Source: DASPKM01 sp963817075
Lineage (GTDB): Bacteria; Bacteroidota; Bacteroidia; Chitinophagales; Chitinophagaceae
DNA length: 64,000 nt
Direction of reading: 5' to 3'
NCBI GenBank assembly: GCA_963817075.1
Contig: CAWFMT010000005.1
Location: forward strand, 310,001 to 374,000
The notes under the pieces are model-generated. The model did not search any database. It saw only the letters and a program-made list of their open reading frames with translations, and was not told where the DNA came from. The first letter of the stretch is position 1; the number at the start of each line of letters is the position of its first letter. Of this stretch, positions 16,926 to 24,440 are shown one piece after another. The translations under genes and the position numbers were made by a program.

Positions 16926-18058
16926 TACAATTGCTGTAAACCTGCTTTCAAAAAGGGAATGGTGGGAAGAGATGAAATGATCCTGAGATCAGTGAGGGGA
17001 GAACTTTCGTTATTCAAAAATTGAAGAATATTTACGGGATCATTTTTTTTGAATAGGGAAGAAAATATTTTTTCTCCCGAAAGTTTACCTGAAGAAAGTA
17101 CATTCAGTAAGACTGAATCGAAGTAGGAGAATTTTTTTTGAAATATATGATTAGTTGGCGGCTGTCCTGTTCTTGCAAGGTTTTCAACCAGCCAGTCAGA
17201 ATGCTTTTGAATAAAGTAGAAAGTATACCCGCTTGAAGATTTAGTCATCCCACCAGCAGTTCCGAGATTGACAACTTTTCCTGATTTTCGAGTAAACTTA
17301 TGATTTGTCATAGGAATTACTCCAAACTCTTCTTCCAGAATTTCATAGTCTTCTATATAAAGAACCTCATTCAGATAATATTTTAGGCCGATGTCATAAC
17401 TCCCGCTACTTAGGATCTCTTCGCTGAACAAAGTAAATTCAACGAGAGCAGTCGTTTCACTCAGTGGTAATACATAACAGAAAGTAGTTCCATTATTCTG
17501 AGGCACTCGGAAATCCATAAGTGTAGCATTTTCAGGATCGAATTGAGGGGTTGGTGTACGGATCACCCAACCCTTGAAATGCTGCAACAATAAATAAGTG
17601 CGATTATCTTTTTTAGGTTTCTCAAAAATTATACTATTAAATATCAGACTGGCATTGATTTCATTTCCTTCAATCCGTAGACTACCAGCTTCGTTGTCAA
17701 TCGACTCAATATTTCCCAATCTGAATTCAACATTAGGATGCTCTCGTAGAATTTTCAAACAATGCGAATAAAAATCTACCCCTCTTATCATTTTATATTG
17801 ATAGGGTGCAATCTCCAGCAATCTTGAAAATTCATTGCAGTGAAACCAGACCTGTTTCCAGGATCTATGAACAAGATTCTCAAAATAACCCGGACCAGCT
17901 TCCCAGTAACACCAGGTGCGGTCATTCTTGCTTTTGATTTCCTTATCTACAATAAGTATTTTCTTTTGAGAAAGCTGTTCATTATGAATCATCCTCATGG
18001 CCAGGGAAAGTCCTGCACAGCCCCCACCTGCAATGATGTAGTCGTACGATGATGTCAT
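16925..18058 (-). CDS. crtY: Lycopene beta-cyclase
   Basis: 377 residues. The N terminus MTSSYDYIIAGGGCAGLSLA contains the Rossmann GxGxxG for FAD/NAD binding, followed by an acidic VDKE at the end of strand 2. The bacterial CrtY signature follows further in (DRTWCYWEAGPG near residue 47, and LGTAGGMTKSSSGYTF near 265). It converts lycopene to beta-carotene at the membrane. It is the last gene of crtI-crtB-idi-crtZ-crtY on the - strand, separated from crtZ by a repeat of the TTAACCGC family. Length is normal for bacterial CrtY. Confidence 0.93.
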   Translation of the reverse strand: MTSSYDYIIAGGGCAGLSLAMRMIHNEQLSQKKILIVDKEIKSKNDRTWCYWEAGPGYFENLVHRSWKQVWFHCNEFSRLLEIAPYQYKMIRGVDFYSHCLKILREHPNVEFRLGNIESIDNEAGSLRIEGNEINASLIFNSIIFEKPKKDNRTYLLLQHFKGWVIRTPTPQFDPENATLMDFRVPQNNGTTFCYVLPLSETTALVEFTLFSEEILSSGSYDIGLKYYLNEVLYIEDYEILEEEFGVIPMTNHKFTRKSGKVVNLGTAGGMTKSSSGYTFYFIQKHSDWLVENLARTGQPPTNHIFQKKFSYFDSVLLNVLSSGKLSGEKIFSSLFKKNDPVNILQFLNNESSPLTDLRIISSLPTIPFLKAGLQQL

Positions 18059-18067
18059 TTTACGTGT

Positions 18068-18138
18068 TTAACCGCAAGGACGCAAGGTTGCGCGAAGTGT
18101 CCTTGCGAATCTTAGCGTCTTTGCGGCTTGGCGGTTAA
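18068..18138. repeat. 71-bp imperfect palindrome, TTAACCGC...GCGGTTAA family
   Basis: It begins TTAACCGCAAGGACGCAAGG and ends CTTGGCGGTTAA, with the arms complementary around a central variable part. The element overlaps the 3' end of crtZ, so the last nine or ten residues of CrtZ (GLTAKPQRR) are encoded by the repeat. Related elements lie at 6946-6985, 22496-22567, 23337-23364, 26231-26308 and about 29380-29420. Confidence 0.8.
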
Positions 18139-18606
18139 TCCCTTCCTATCCTTTTTCACCTTCTCCCAATATTTTTTATGGACATACAACATGCCGAAAG
18201 ATTCCCCCTCCTCCTTCTCAAGATGCCGATGATGCATCTTATGAGCCCAGCGAATAGCTCTTACATATGTATTCCCTGACCTGGTAAACCATTTAAACCG
18301 TTGGTGAATGATCACATCATGCACCAGGAAATATGCAAACCCATATGCCATTATTCCAAATCCTATCGCTTGCAACCAATAGGTTGAATTGAGAGTGCCA
18401 AACAGGATACACAAAAAACTGGGGATAGCAAAGATTATGAAGAAAGTATCATTTTTCTCAAAAAATCCGGGCTTTGGTTTGTGATGATCCTCATGCAAAT
18501 GCCAGAGGAAACCATGCATTACAAATCTGTGAGTTAGCCATGTAATTGCTTCCATGGTAATAAATGTCCCGAGTACTATCGCTATATATACCAGCCAGCT
18601 AATCAT
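18112..18606 (-). CDS. crtZ: Beta-carotene 3-hydroxylase
   Basis: 164 residues, an integral-membrane di-iron hydroxylase of the fatty-acid hydroxylase superfamily. All histidine clusters are present: H26/H31, H36-H42 (HLHEDHH), H96/H101 and H122-H128 (HKMHHRH). It would hydroxylate the beta-carotene rings to give beta-cryptoxanthin and then zeaxanthin. The start overlaps the end of idi by 8 bases, indicating translational coupling. The C terminus after residue 155 is supplied by an intergenic palindromic repeat and is unlikely to be functional. Confidence 0.93.
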   Translation of the reverse strand: MISWLVYIAIVLGTFITMEAITWLTHRFVMHGFLWHLHEDHHKPKPGFFEKNDTFFIIFAIPSFLCILFGTLNSTYWLQAIGFGIMAYGFAYFLVHDVIIHQRFKWFTRSGNTYVRAIRWAHKMHHRHLEKEEGESFGMLYVHKKYWEKVKKDRKGLTAKPQRR

Positions 18607-19138
18607 GACTGAATTGATTTTGATGATGGTTTATCCATTCCTCAACTTTTGGAAAAGCAATTCGGAACCAGGAAGTAAAACTATTTGGATCCTTAATCAA
18701 TTCCTTCCTGATATTCTCCGGAGTTTCAAGACGCGAATCCATTACTTCCATCGGATCCGGAGACAATTCTCCATTATACTCGCCAAAGAATACATGGTCC
18801 AATTCATGTTCTGTCAATCCATTCTCAAAATTAGTTTCATAGGTGAAGGTGAATACGTGTTTCAATTCTGTTTGAAATCCCAACTCCTCCTTTAACCTTC
18901 GATTTGCTGCGGAAAGAGTTTCCTCCCCTGGCCTTGGATGACTACAACATGCATTAGTCCAAAGTCCCGCAGAGTGATACTTCGTTAATGCCCGTTGCTG
19001 CAACAGCATTCTCCCCTGACCATCCAGGATAAATATGCTGAATGCCCGATGCAGCAGCCCTTCCTGGTGAGCCTGCATTTTTTCCATACTGCCAATCACT
19101 TCATCCTTTTCATTTACTAAGATTACTTTCTCACTCAT
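18599..19138 (-). CDS. idi: Isopentenyl-diphosphate delta-isomerase, type I
   Basis: 179 residues, Nudix-type enzyme that interconverts IPP and DMAPP and so supplies the carotenoid pathway. The catalytic-cysteine motif TNACCSHPRPGE is at 61-72 (C65 matching the active Cys), followed by the Nudix helix (AANRRLKEELGF). The acidic EHELDHVF segment near 110-117 carries the catalytic Glu. It lies between crtB and crtZ, 4 bases after crtB, supporting a dedicated role in pigment synthesis. Confidence 0.93.
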   Translation of the reverse strand: MSEKVILVNEKDEVIGSMEKMQAHQEGLLHRAFSIFILDGQGRMLLQQRALTKYHSAGLWTNACCSHPRPGEETLSAANRRLKEELGFQTELKHVFTFTYETNFENGLTEHELDHVFFGEYNGELSPDPMEVMDSRLETPENIRKELIKDPNSFTSWFRIAFPKVEEWINHHQNQFSHD

Positions 19139-19142
19139 ATTT

Positions 19143-19979
19143 CTAAATCAGGTTTAGTTGGTTCTTAAGGCCGGCCCGCATTACGATCATTGCTTTTCGA
19201 TAATTCGGGATCCTGATCCTCTGTTCCATAATCCTTGAAGAAGTAGTATTCCTTATCCTGTTAAATAGTGACATGTAATATTTATAAGCAACATACACAC
19301 CAAACCTGGCTTTCCAGGGTAATTTCAAGATTCCTTCATATGCATGCCGAAAGTCTTTTGATATTTCAGCTTCGATGCGGTCTTTCATCGCCTTTGTGAA
19401 ATTGCTGAAATCTATTCCGGGGAAGTAGGTCCGGTTCAACTCATGGAAATCTGACCTGATGTCTCGCAGGAAATTGACTTTCTGAAATGCTGCTCCCAGG
19501 GAACGCGCATGTGGCTTAAGTGTTTCATAAGCTTTAAGATCACCTTCACAAAATACTGTGAGACACATCAAACCTACGACTTCGGCGCTTCCATAAATAT
19601 ATTCCTGGTAGTTTTCATCTGCGTACCTCTGGTTTGTAAGGTCCATCTCCATGCTCTTGAAAAAAGAATGAATCAGGTCATGGGAAATGCTGAAGTCATT
19701 CACTACCATTTGGAAACTATTGAGAATTGGATTGAGACTAAGCCTTCTGTCGATAGCAGCAAATGTTTCAATCCTGAATTCTTCCAGTAACAATTTTTTA
19801 TTATGTCCATGGAAACTATCTACAATCTCATCTGCAAATCTTACAAACCCGTAAATATTGTAGATCGGTTTTCGAAGATCGCGGTGCAATAATTGAATTG
19901 CAGAGGCGAACGAAGTGCTGTATCGTTCAGTGGTAATACGACTGCACTCCTGGCTTACCTGATAAAAAAGATGCATCAT
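19143..19979 (-). CDS. crtB: Phytoene synthase
   Basis: 278 residues, squalene/phytoene synthase family. The first aspartate-rich site is FADEIVD at 48-54, and the second is NFLRDIRSDF at 169-178 (D173, D177). Both bind Mg-diphosphate for head-to-head condensation of two GGPP to phytoene. The adjoining Tyr/Arg-rich C-terminal helices are intact. It follows crtI by 17 bases and precedes idi by 4, as expected in an operon. A squalene or diapophytoene activity cannot be excluded from sequence alone, but the crtI/crtY/crtZ context points to C40 carotenoids. Confidence 0.92.
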   Translation of the reverse strand: MMHLFYQVSQECSRITTERYSTSFASAIQLLHRDLRKPIYNIYGFVRFADEIVDSFHGHNKKLLLEEFRIETFAAIDRRLSLNPILNSFQMVVNDFSISHDLIHSFFKSMEMDLTNQRYADENYQEYIYGSAEVVGLMCLTVFCEGDLKAYETLKPHARSLGAAFQKVNFLRDIRSDFHELNRTYFPGIDFSNFTKAMKDRIEAEISKDFRHAYEGILKLPWKARFGVYVAYKYYMSLFNRIRNTTSSRIMEQRIRIPNYRKAMIVMRAGLKNQLNLI

Positions 19980-19996
19980 GCTTCAAAAAATTTTGA

Positions 19997-21469
19997 TCAG
20001 CTACCATAATATTTTACTACCTGCTTCGCAACAACCTCTCCACTAATTATACAAGGGGGCACTCCTGGTCCGGGCACAGTAAGTTGTCCGGCATAAAATA
20101 AGTTTTTAACTTTTTTGCTTCGGCAACTTGGACGAAAGACTGCTGTTTGAAATATTGTATTTGCCAGCCCATAGGCATTGCCTTTGAAGGAATTATATTC
20201 CGAAATAAAATCACTCAGGCCAAAAGATTCTTTATACACGATATGAGACCTTATTTCCTCTCCTATATGATTTTCCAACCTCCTGACAATTTTATCAAAA
20301 TATTCACCTCTTAACTGAGCATCATCATTTTTAAGTCCGGCAGCTACAGGAATCAGAAACACCAGATTCTCGCAACCATCCGGGGCTGCAGCTGGATCAG
20401 TTACGCTTGAAGTACTTACATAAAACAATGGATCTCTGGGCCACTGCTTATCCACGTAAATATCCTTTGAATGCTGATCGAATGGAACATCAAAAAAGAG
20501 TGAGTGATGACGAATATTTGTCAGCTTTTTATTCAATCCCACATAGTATAAAAGGCAGGAGGGCGCCATCAATTTTTTATCCCAATACTGGTTTGAATAT
20601 GTACGAAGTTCTACAGGTAAAAGATTGTTTTCGATATACTGATAATCTGCGCCACCTATTACTGCATCCGCCCTGTATTCATTCTTGTCGGTGAATACTT
20701 TTTTTGCCGACTTATTGTCGATCAGGATTTCATGCACACTCTCAGAAAAATGAAACTGAACACCTAGTTCAAGTGCCAGTTGATACATCCCCATTACTAC
20801 GGAATACATTCCGCCCTCAGGATACCAGGTTCCTTTCACAATATCAGCATAATTCATCAGGCTGTATAAGGCAGGAGTATTCTGAGCTAGTGCACCCAGG
20901 AAAAGTATTGGGAACTCCATTATTTGCCTGATCCTGGGGTGCCTAAAATATTTTCTTATGTGTGATTGCATGGAGGTGAAAACATCAAGCTTGAAAATCC
21001 CCTTTAGAATTTGCCAATCCAGGTATTCAGTAAATGATAACCCAGGTTTATAGACCAATTTTCCAATGCCCAGTTTGTATTTGAATTCAGCTTCCTGCAG
21101 GAATACATCAAGTTTTTCACCCGCACCCACCTCGATAGAGTTCAAGAGCTTTTTGAGCTCTGAAATATCCGCGGGAATATCCAGGAAGCCATCATTCCAA
21201 TAAATCCTGTAAGAAGGATCAAGGCGCTTCAACTGATAATAGTCAGTGACCTTTTTTCCAAAAGATGCAAAATACTTTTCAAACACTTCAGGCATCCAAT
21301 ACCAAGATGGGCCCATGTCGAAAGTAAAGCCAGAGCTCTTCAGTTGTCTGGCTCTTCCACCTGGCGTTTCATGCTTTTCAATTACATGAACTTCCCAACC
21401 AGCTTTGCCCATGAATGCCGCGGCTGATAAGCCAGCAAATCCACTTCCTATGATAACAACCCTTTTCAA
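19997..21469 (-). CDS. crtI: Phytoene desaturase
   Basis: 490 residues. The N-terminal FAD-binding motif is GSGFAGLSAAAFMGKAGW, then HVIEKHETPGGRAR. The C terminus carries the CrtI-type FAD signature (LFYAGQLTVPGPGVPP). It dehydrogenates phytoene to lycopene. The start codon is TTG: the frame closes 24 bases upstream and contains no ATG, and the dinucleotide fold begins at residue 4, so TTG is the best choice. It is the first structural gene of the carotenoid operon, 136 bases downstream of the CarH-like regulator gene, and its leader carries a palindrome array at the promoter. Confidence 0.92.
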   Translation of the reverse strand: MKRVVIIGSGFAGLSAAAFMGKAGWEVHVIEKHETPGGRARQLKSSGFTFDMGPSWYWMPEVFEKYFASFGKKVTDYYQLKRLDPSYRIYWNDGFLDIPADISELKKLLNSIEVGAGEKLDVFLQEAEFKYKLGIGKLVYKPGLSFTEYLDWQILKGIFKLDVFTSMQSHIRKYFRHPRIRQIMEFPILFLGALAQNTPALYSLMNYADIVKGTWYPEGGMYSVVMGMYQLALELGVQFHFSESVHEILIDNKSAKKVFTDKNEYRADAVIGGADYQYIENNLLPVELRTYSNQYWDKKLMAPSCLLYYVGLNKKLTNIRHHSLFFDVPFDQHSKDIYVDKQWPRDPLFYVSTSSVTDPAAAPDGCENLVFLIPVAAGLKNDDAQLRGEYFDKIVRRLENHIGEEIRSHIVYKESFGLSDFISEYNSFKGNAYGLANTIFQTAVFRPSCRSKKVKNLFYAGQLTVPGPGVPPCIISGEVVAKQVVKYYGS

Positions 21470-21511
21470 TTTGAAAAAATCCAGGGAAAATCAAATATGG
21501 TCCTTAACTTT

Positions 21512-21576
21512 TGTTTAATTATTTATTAGCAAACTTAAACAAAAATGTTTAAAAGTTCAATCCCATTACTTAAACA
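21512..21576 (-). promoter_or_regulatory. crtI promoter with overlapping TGTTTAA/TTAAACA operator array
   Basis: Four copies of one heptamer occur: TGTTTAA at 21512-21518, TTAAACA at 21535-21541, TGTTTAA at 21546-21552 and TTAAACA at 21570-21576. The inner pair is a perfect 7-4-7 palindrome; the outer pairs are inverted with 16- and 17-nt spacers. On the - strand a Bacteroidota-type promoter is visible: TAAGTTTG (plus coordinates 21530-21537) preceded after 20 nt by ATTG (21558-21561). The palindrome fills the spacer of this promoter, the position used by MerR-family proteins. The CarH-like protein encoded next door is the obvious candidate ligand. Confidence 0.6.
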
Positions 21577-21605
21577 GAATTTATTTAGCAATCCAGCATG
21601 AGGGC

Positions 21606-22481
21606 TCAGAGATTTGCGATAAACGTAGTAAGGTCTTCCAGGGATTTTTTGAAATGTACGGATTCAGGAAGTCGTTTCTTATATGTTTGAAGGAGTTTCC
21701 CTGAGAGTACCAGGGAGGCAGAGGGCATGAATCGTTTAAAATTCTGAAGAAATGTTTCGAATTTAAAATTGCGTGGAGATGTCAGGTGAGTGTATAGAAA
21801 ATCAGGATTTTTCAACCGAAATACAAAATCCAGGTCTTTCATTGGCAGGTTTGCTCCAAGATAAAGTACTTTAACTCCTTTTGATTTAAGAAGGTAATAG
21901 GCGTATAGAAGTCCCAGCTCATGGTACTCACCTTCTGGAAGAAAAAGGATCGCCTGTCTTTTGGTCTTTTGTTTCGGTTTTGCATCTTCAATCCCCAGTA
22001 AGATCTTTTGTCTGATGATGTTACTGACGAGATGCTCCTGGGCAGGATTAATATGATTGGTTTGCCAGAGTATACCAATCCTCTCGAGAAAAGGAAATAT
22101 AATTTGCCGGATTGTTTGGTCTATTTCACGCCTGCGAATACAATTATCCAGGAGTGCTTCAAATTCATCCATATCCAGATGAACCATGAATAGTATCAGG
22201 TCATTTACAATTTTTTCCTGCAGTGCTTCTGCCTGGGTGAGAGAAAGTATGCGTTCATTCACCTCAACAGGATTCATTCTATCAATATGCGAGATCTTGA
22301 AGCCAAATTTATTGAGGAGGGAAATATTGAGAAGTGTTCGCAATTCTTCACCAGTATAGAAGCGAATATTTGTTCCGGTTCGCTTGGGTTTCAGGAATGA
22401 ATATCGTTGCTCCCAAATGCGAATGGTGTGGGCTTTAATTCCTGATAAGTTCTCGAGATCTCTGATGCTAAATTCGTTCAT
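21606..22481 (-). CDS. MerR-family B12-binding transcriptional regulator (CarH/LitR-like)
   Basis: 291 residues. An N-terminal MerR winged helix (residues 1-70, HTIRIWEQRY) is followed by a four-helix cobalamin-cap domain (about 85-165) and a B12-binding Rossmann domain (about 172-291). The cap motif W-x9-EH is intact (W139, E149, H150). The lower-axial His motif is ExHxxG (E185, H187, G190) in place of DxHxxG. In characterised CarH these hold adenosylcobalamin, which makes the protein a light-released repressor of carotenoid genes. The residue after the Trp, where Thermus CarH has the His that binds cobalt after light, is Gln140 here. It is upstream of and codirectional with the crt operon. 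Confidence 0.88.
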   Translation of the reverse strand: MNEFSIRDLENLSGIKAHTIRIWEQRYSFLKPKRTGTNIRFYTGEELRTLLNISLLNKFGFKISHIDRMNPVEVNERILSLTQAEALQEKIVNDLILFMVHLDMDEFEALLDNCIRRREIDQTIRQIIFPFLERIGILWQTNHINPAQEHLVSNIIRQKILLGIEDAKPKQKTKRQAILFLPEGEYHELGLLYAYYLLKSKGVKVLYLGANLPMKDLDFVFRLKNPDFLYTHLTSPRNFKFETFLQNFKRFMPSASLVLSGKLLQTYKKRLPESVHFKKSLEDLTTFIANL

Positions 22482-22495
22482 ACAGTAGAAATCAA

Positions 22496-22567
22496 CCGCA
22501 GAGAACGATAGAAAGCGAGATAGCGCAGAGACTTTCTGCGAAACTCTGCGTTCTCATTTCTCTGCGG
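22496..22567. repeat. Nested inverted repeat, CCGCAGAGA...TCTCTGCGG
   Basis: The outer arms CCGCAGAGA (22496-22504) and TCTCTGCGG (22559-22567) enclose inner arms CGCAGAG (22524-22530) and CTCTGCG (22544-22550). It lies between the phosphatase gene and the CarH-like regulator. It could form a 70-nt hairpin and has the same architecture as the TTAACCGC family with a different word. Confidence 0.75.
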
Positions 22568-22587
22568 TAAATAAAAAAACAAGGCGA

Positions 22588-23328
22588 CTACAGTTTGGGG
22601 TTCATTAAATTTCCTTTGTCCAATAAACCCTTGACTACAGATTCTAATTGCGGCGCATTGCGAAGGGAATCGAGATGGCGGGGATGGTGCAGATCAGTTC
22701 CAACCAGGTCAATGTAATTTTTCTTGATAAAATAATTTGCGAGATCAGCTGCAGGCTTACCATAATACCCCGTAAATGAAAGCAGGTTCACTGCAAAGCG
22801 ACAACCAATTGTTTTCAGTTCATCAAAGATCAGTTTGTTACCCGCGAAATAGAGGTATCTCTCGGGATGAGCGAGTACAGGTTGATAACCCTGAATCTGC
22901 AGTTCGAAAATTTTTGATTTGTAATCACCGGGTGGCGCAACAAATGAGAATTCCACCAACACCACTTTATTAGTAATGCAGAGTAACTCCTTTCCATCCT
23001 TTAAGAGCTTGTCAAAATGTTCGTCCAGAAAATACTCAGCAGCATACTGAAGTGGGAAAGAAACTCGTGAAACCGAGGAGTGTTGTTTTAAATTCTTGAA
23101 TGAAGAATCAATTGTTGATTCAGTATTAGGATATAAGTCAGACATGACATGGGGCGTCGTGATCAGTTTTTTATATCCTAAATCCAATAAGCCTTTAATG
23201 AGTATGTCAGATGTTTCGACATCTGGAGACCCATCGTCAATCCCTGGCAGCAAATGAGAATGCATATCAGTGACCAGGCCACTCAGATCTGTTGCGACTG
23301 ATTTCGATTTTTTAAATATGGAGAACAT
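22588..23328 (-). CDS. CpsB/YwqE-type manganese-dependent tyrosine-protein phosphatase
   Basis: 246 residues, PHP-fold phosphoesterase. Metal-binding motifs are all visible: DMHSHLLPGIDDG near residue 21, TTPH near 58, AEYF near 96, LAHPERY near 153 and GTDLHHPRH near 215. CpsB-like enzymes dephosphorylate the autophosphorylating tyrosine kinase that controls polysaccharide chain length and export. It is the last gene of the surface-polysaccharide locus. Its usual partners (a Wzc/BY-kinase and a Wza-like export protein) are not in this window and may lie beyond the right edge or elsewhere. Confidence 0.9.
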   Translation of the reverse strand: MFSIFKKSKSVATDLSGLVTDMHSHLLPGIDDGSPDVETSDILIKGLLDLGYKKLITTPHVMSDLYPNTESTIDSSFKNLKQHSSVSRVSFPLQYAAEYFLDEHFDKLLKDGKELLCITNKVVLVEFSFVAPPGDYKSKIFELQIQGYQPVLAHPERYLYFAGNKLIFDELKTIGCRFAVNLLSFTGYYGKPAADLANYFIKKNYIDLVGTDLHHPRHLDSLRNAPQLESVVKGLLDKGNLMNPKL

Positions 23329-23336
23329 GGGAAGAT

Positions 23337-23364
23337 TTAACCGCCAGGGCGCAAAGGGGCGCTA
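23337..23364. repeat. Half element of the TTAACCGC family
   Basis: On the - strand it reads TAGCGCCCCTTTGCGCCCTG then GCGGTTAA, immediately before the phosphatase start. The stop codon of the upstream fcl gene lies inside it. Only the start-proximal arm is recognisable. Confidence 0.55.
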
Positions 23365-24315
23365 GGTGATACTCTTATTGTTTTCGGTCATGGCAGTTTC
23401 ACGGTAAAGGTTATAAACTGATCGAATGCCTTCTTCCAATGGGATCGAGGCTGTCCAACCTAAAGCGTGAAGCTTGCTTACGTCGAGTAATTTTCTTGGA
23501 GTTCCGTCTGGTCTGGAAGTATCGTGAACAATTTCTCCTTGATATCCAACTATACTCTTGATCAGGAGTGCCAGGTCCTTGATTTGAATATCATCACCGA
23601 TCCCGATATTGATCAGTCCAGGCTCACTATAGTTTTGCATCAGGAAAAAACAAGCATCAGCAAGATCATCAGCATGCAGGAATTCCCGTCTGGGAGTTCC
23701 TGTTCCCCATAAAACCACAGAGGGTTTATTTTCAACTTTGGCTTCATGAAATTTTCTGATCAACGCAGGTAACACATGGGATTTATTGAGATCGTAATTA
23801 TCGTTAGGGCCGTACAGATTTGTAGGCATAACAGATATAAAATCGCATCCGTATTGAGATCTGTACGCATCACAGGTTTCTATACCGGCGATCTTAGCAA
23901 TAGCATAGGGCTTATTAGTTTCCTCAAGAGGTCCGGTCAGGAAATACTCCTCCTTAAGAGGTTGCGGAGCCATTTTAGGATAAATGCATGAAGAGCCCAG
24001 GAACATGAGTTTTTTTACATTATTCATGTACGATGCATGGATCACATTATTCTGGATCATCAGATTCTCATAAATAAATTCCCCACGATAAGTATCGTTG
24101 GCCAGGATACCACCCACCTTGGCAGCTGCGAGAAAAACATATTCAGGTTTCTCTTCATTAAAAAATTCATTGACCGGGGTTTGCTGACGCAGATCCAATT
24201 GATCAGACGTGCGCACTACTATATTATTGAAGCCCTTCGACTTCAATTTTCTCACAAGAGCTGAGCCAACCATTCCGCGATGGCCAGCGATGTAAATTTT
24301 ATTCTTAGGTAGCAT
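23362..24315 (-). CDS. fcl: GDP-L-fucose synthase
   Basis: 317 residues, extended short-chain dehydrogenase that epimerises and reduces GDP-4-keto-6-deoxymannose to GDP-L-fucose. The NADP-binding motif is GHRGMVGSA at 11-19, the active-site segment GSSCIYP at 107-113, and catalytic Tyr137 and Lys141 are in PYAIAK. The C-terminal signature TGTPRREFLHADDLADA is also present. Together with gmd (24441-25556) it completes GDP-fucose synthesis, the donor for the GT11 enzyme at 42208-43134. Confidence 0.94.
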   Translation of the reverse strand: MLPKNKIYIAGHRGMVGSALVRKLKSKGFNNIVVRTSDQLDLRQQTPVNEFFNEEKPEYVFLAAAKVGGILANDTYRGEFIYENLMIQNNVIHASYMNNVKKLMFLGSSCIYPKMAPQPLKEEYFLTGPLEETNKPYAIAKIAGIETCDAYRSQYGCDFISVMPTNLYGPNDNYDLNKSHVLPALIRKFHEAKVENKPSVVLWGTGTPRREFLHADDLADACFFLMQNYSEPGLINIGIGDDIQIKDLALLIKSIVGYQGEIVHDTSRPDGTPRKLLDVSKLHALGWTASIPLEEGIRSVYNLYRETAMTENNKSIT

Positions 24316-24316
24316 G

Positions 24317-24440
24317 AGTTAATTCAAAATGAAAAATTTAAAATGAAAAATAACAACGAGAAGAGAAGAACTTGAGGAGTTAAGAAGGTAAAGAAGCAAG
24401 ATTTATTTTACATTTTACATTTTAACTTTTGCATTCTCAT
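24317..24440. repeat. Composite intergenic repeat, AAAATGAAAA/TTTTACATTTT family
   Basis: Three blocks: AAAATGAAAAATTTAAAATG words (24326-24350), a middle GAGTTAAGAAGGTAAAGAAG block, and TTTTACATTTTACATTTTAA with TTTTGCATTCTCAT (24406-24440). The same three blocks in the same order occur at 29186-29482. The outer blocks are complementary, so a long AU-rich hairpin is possible between gmd and fcl. Confidence 0.7.
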
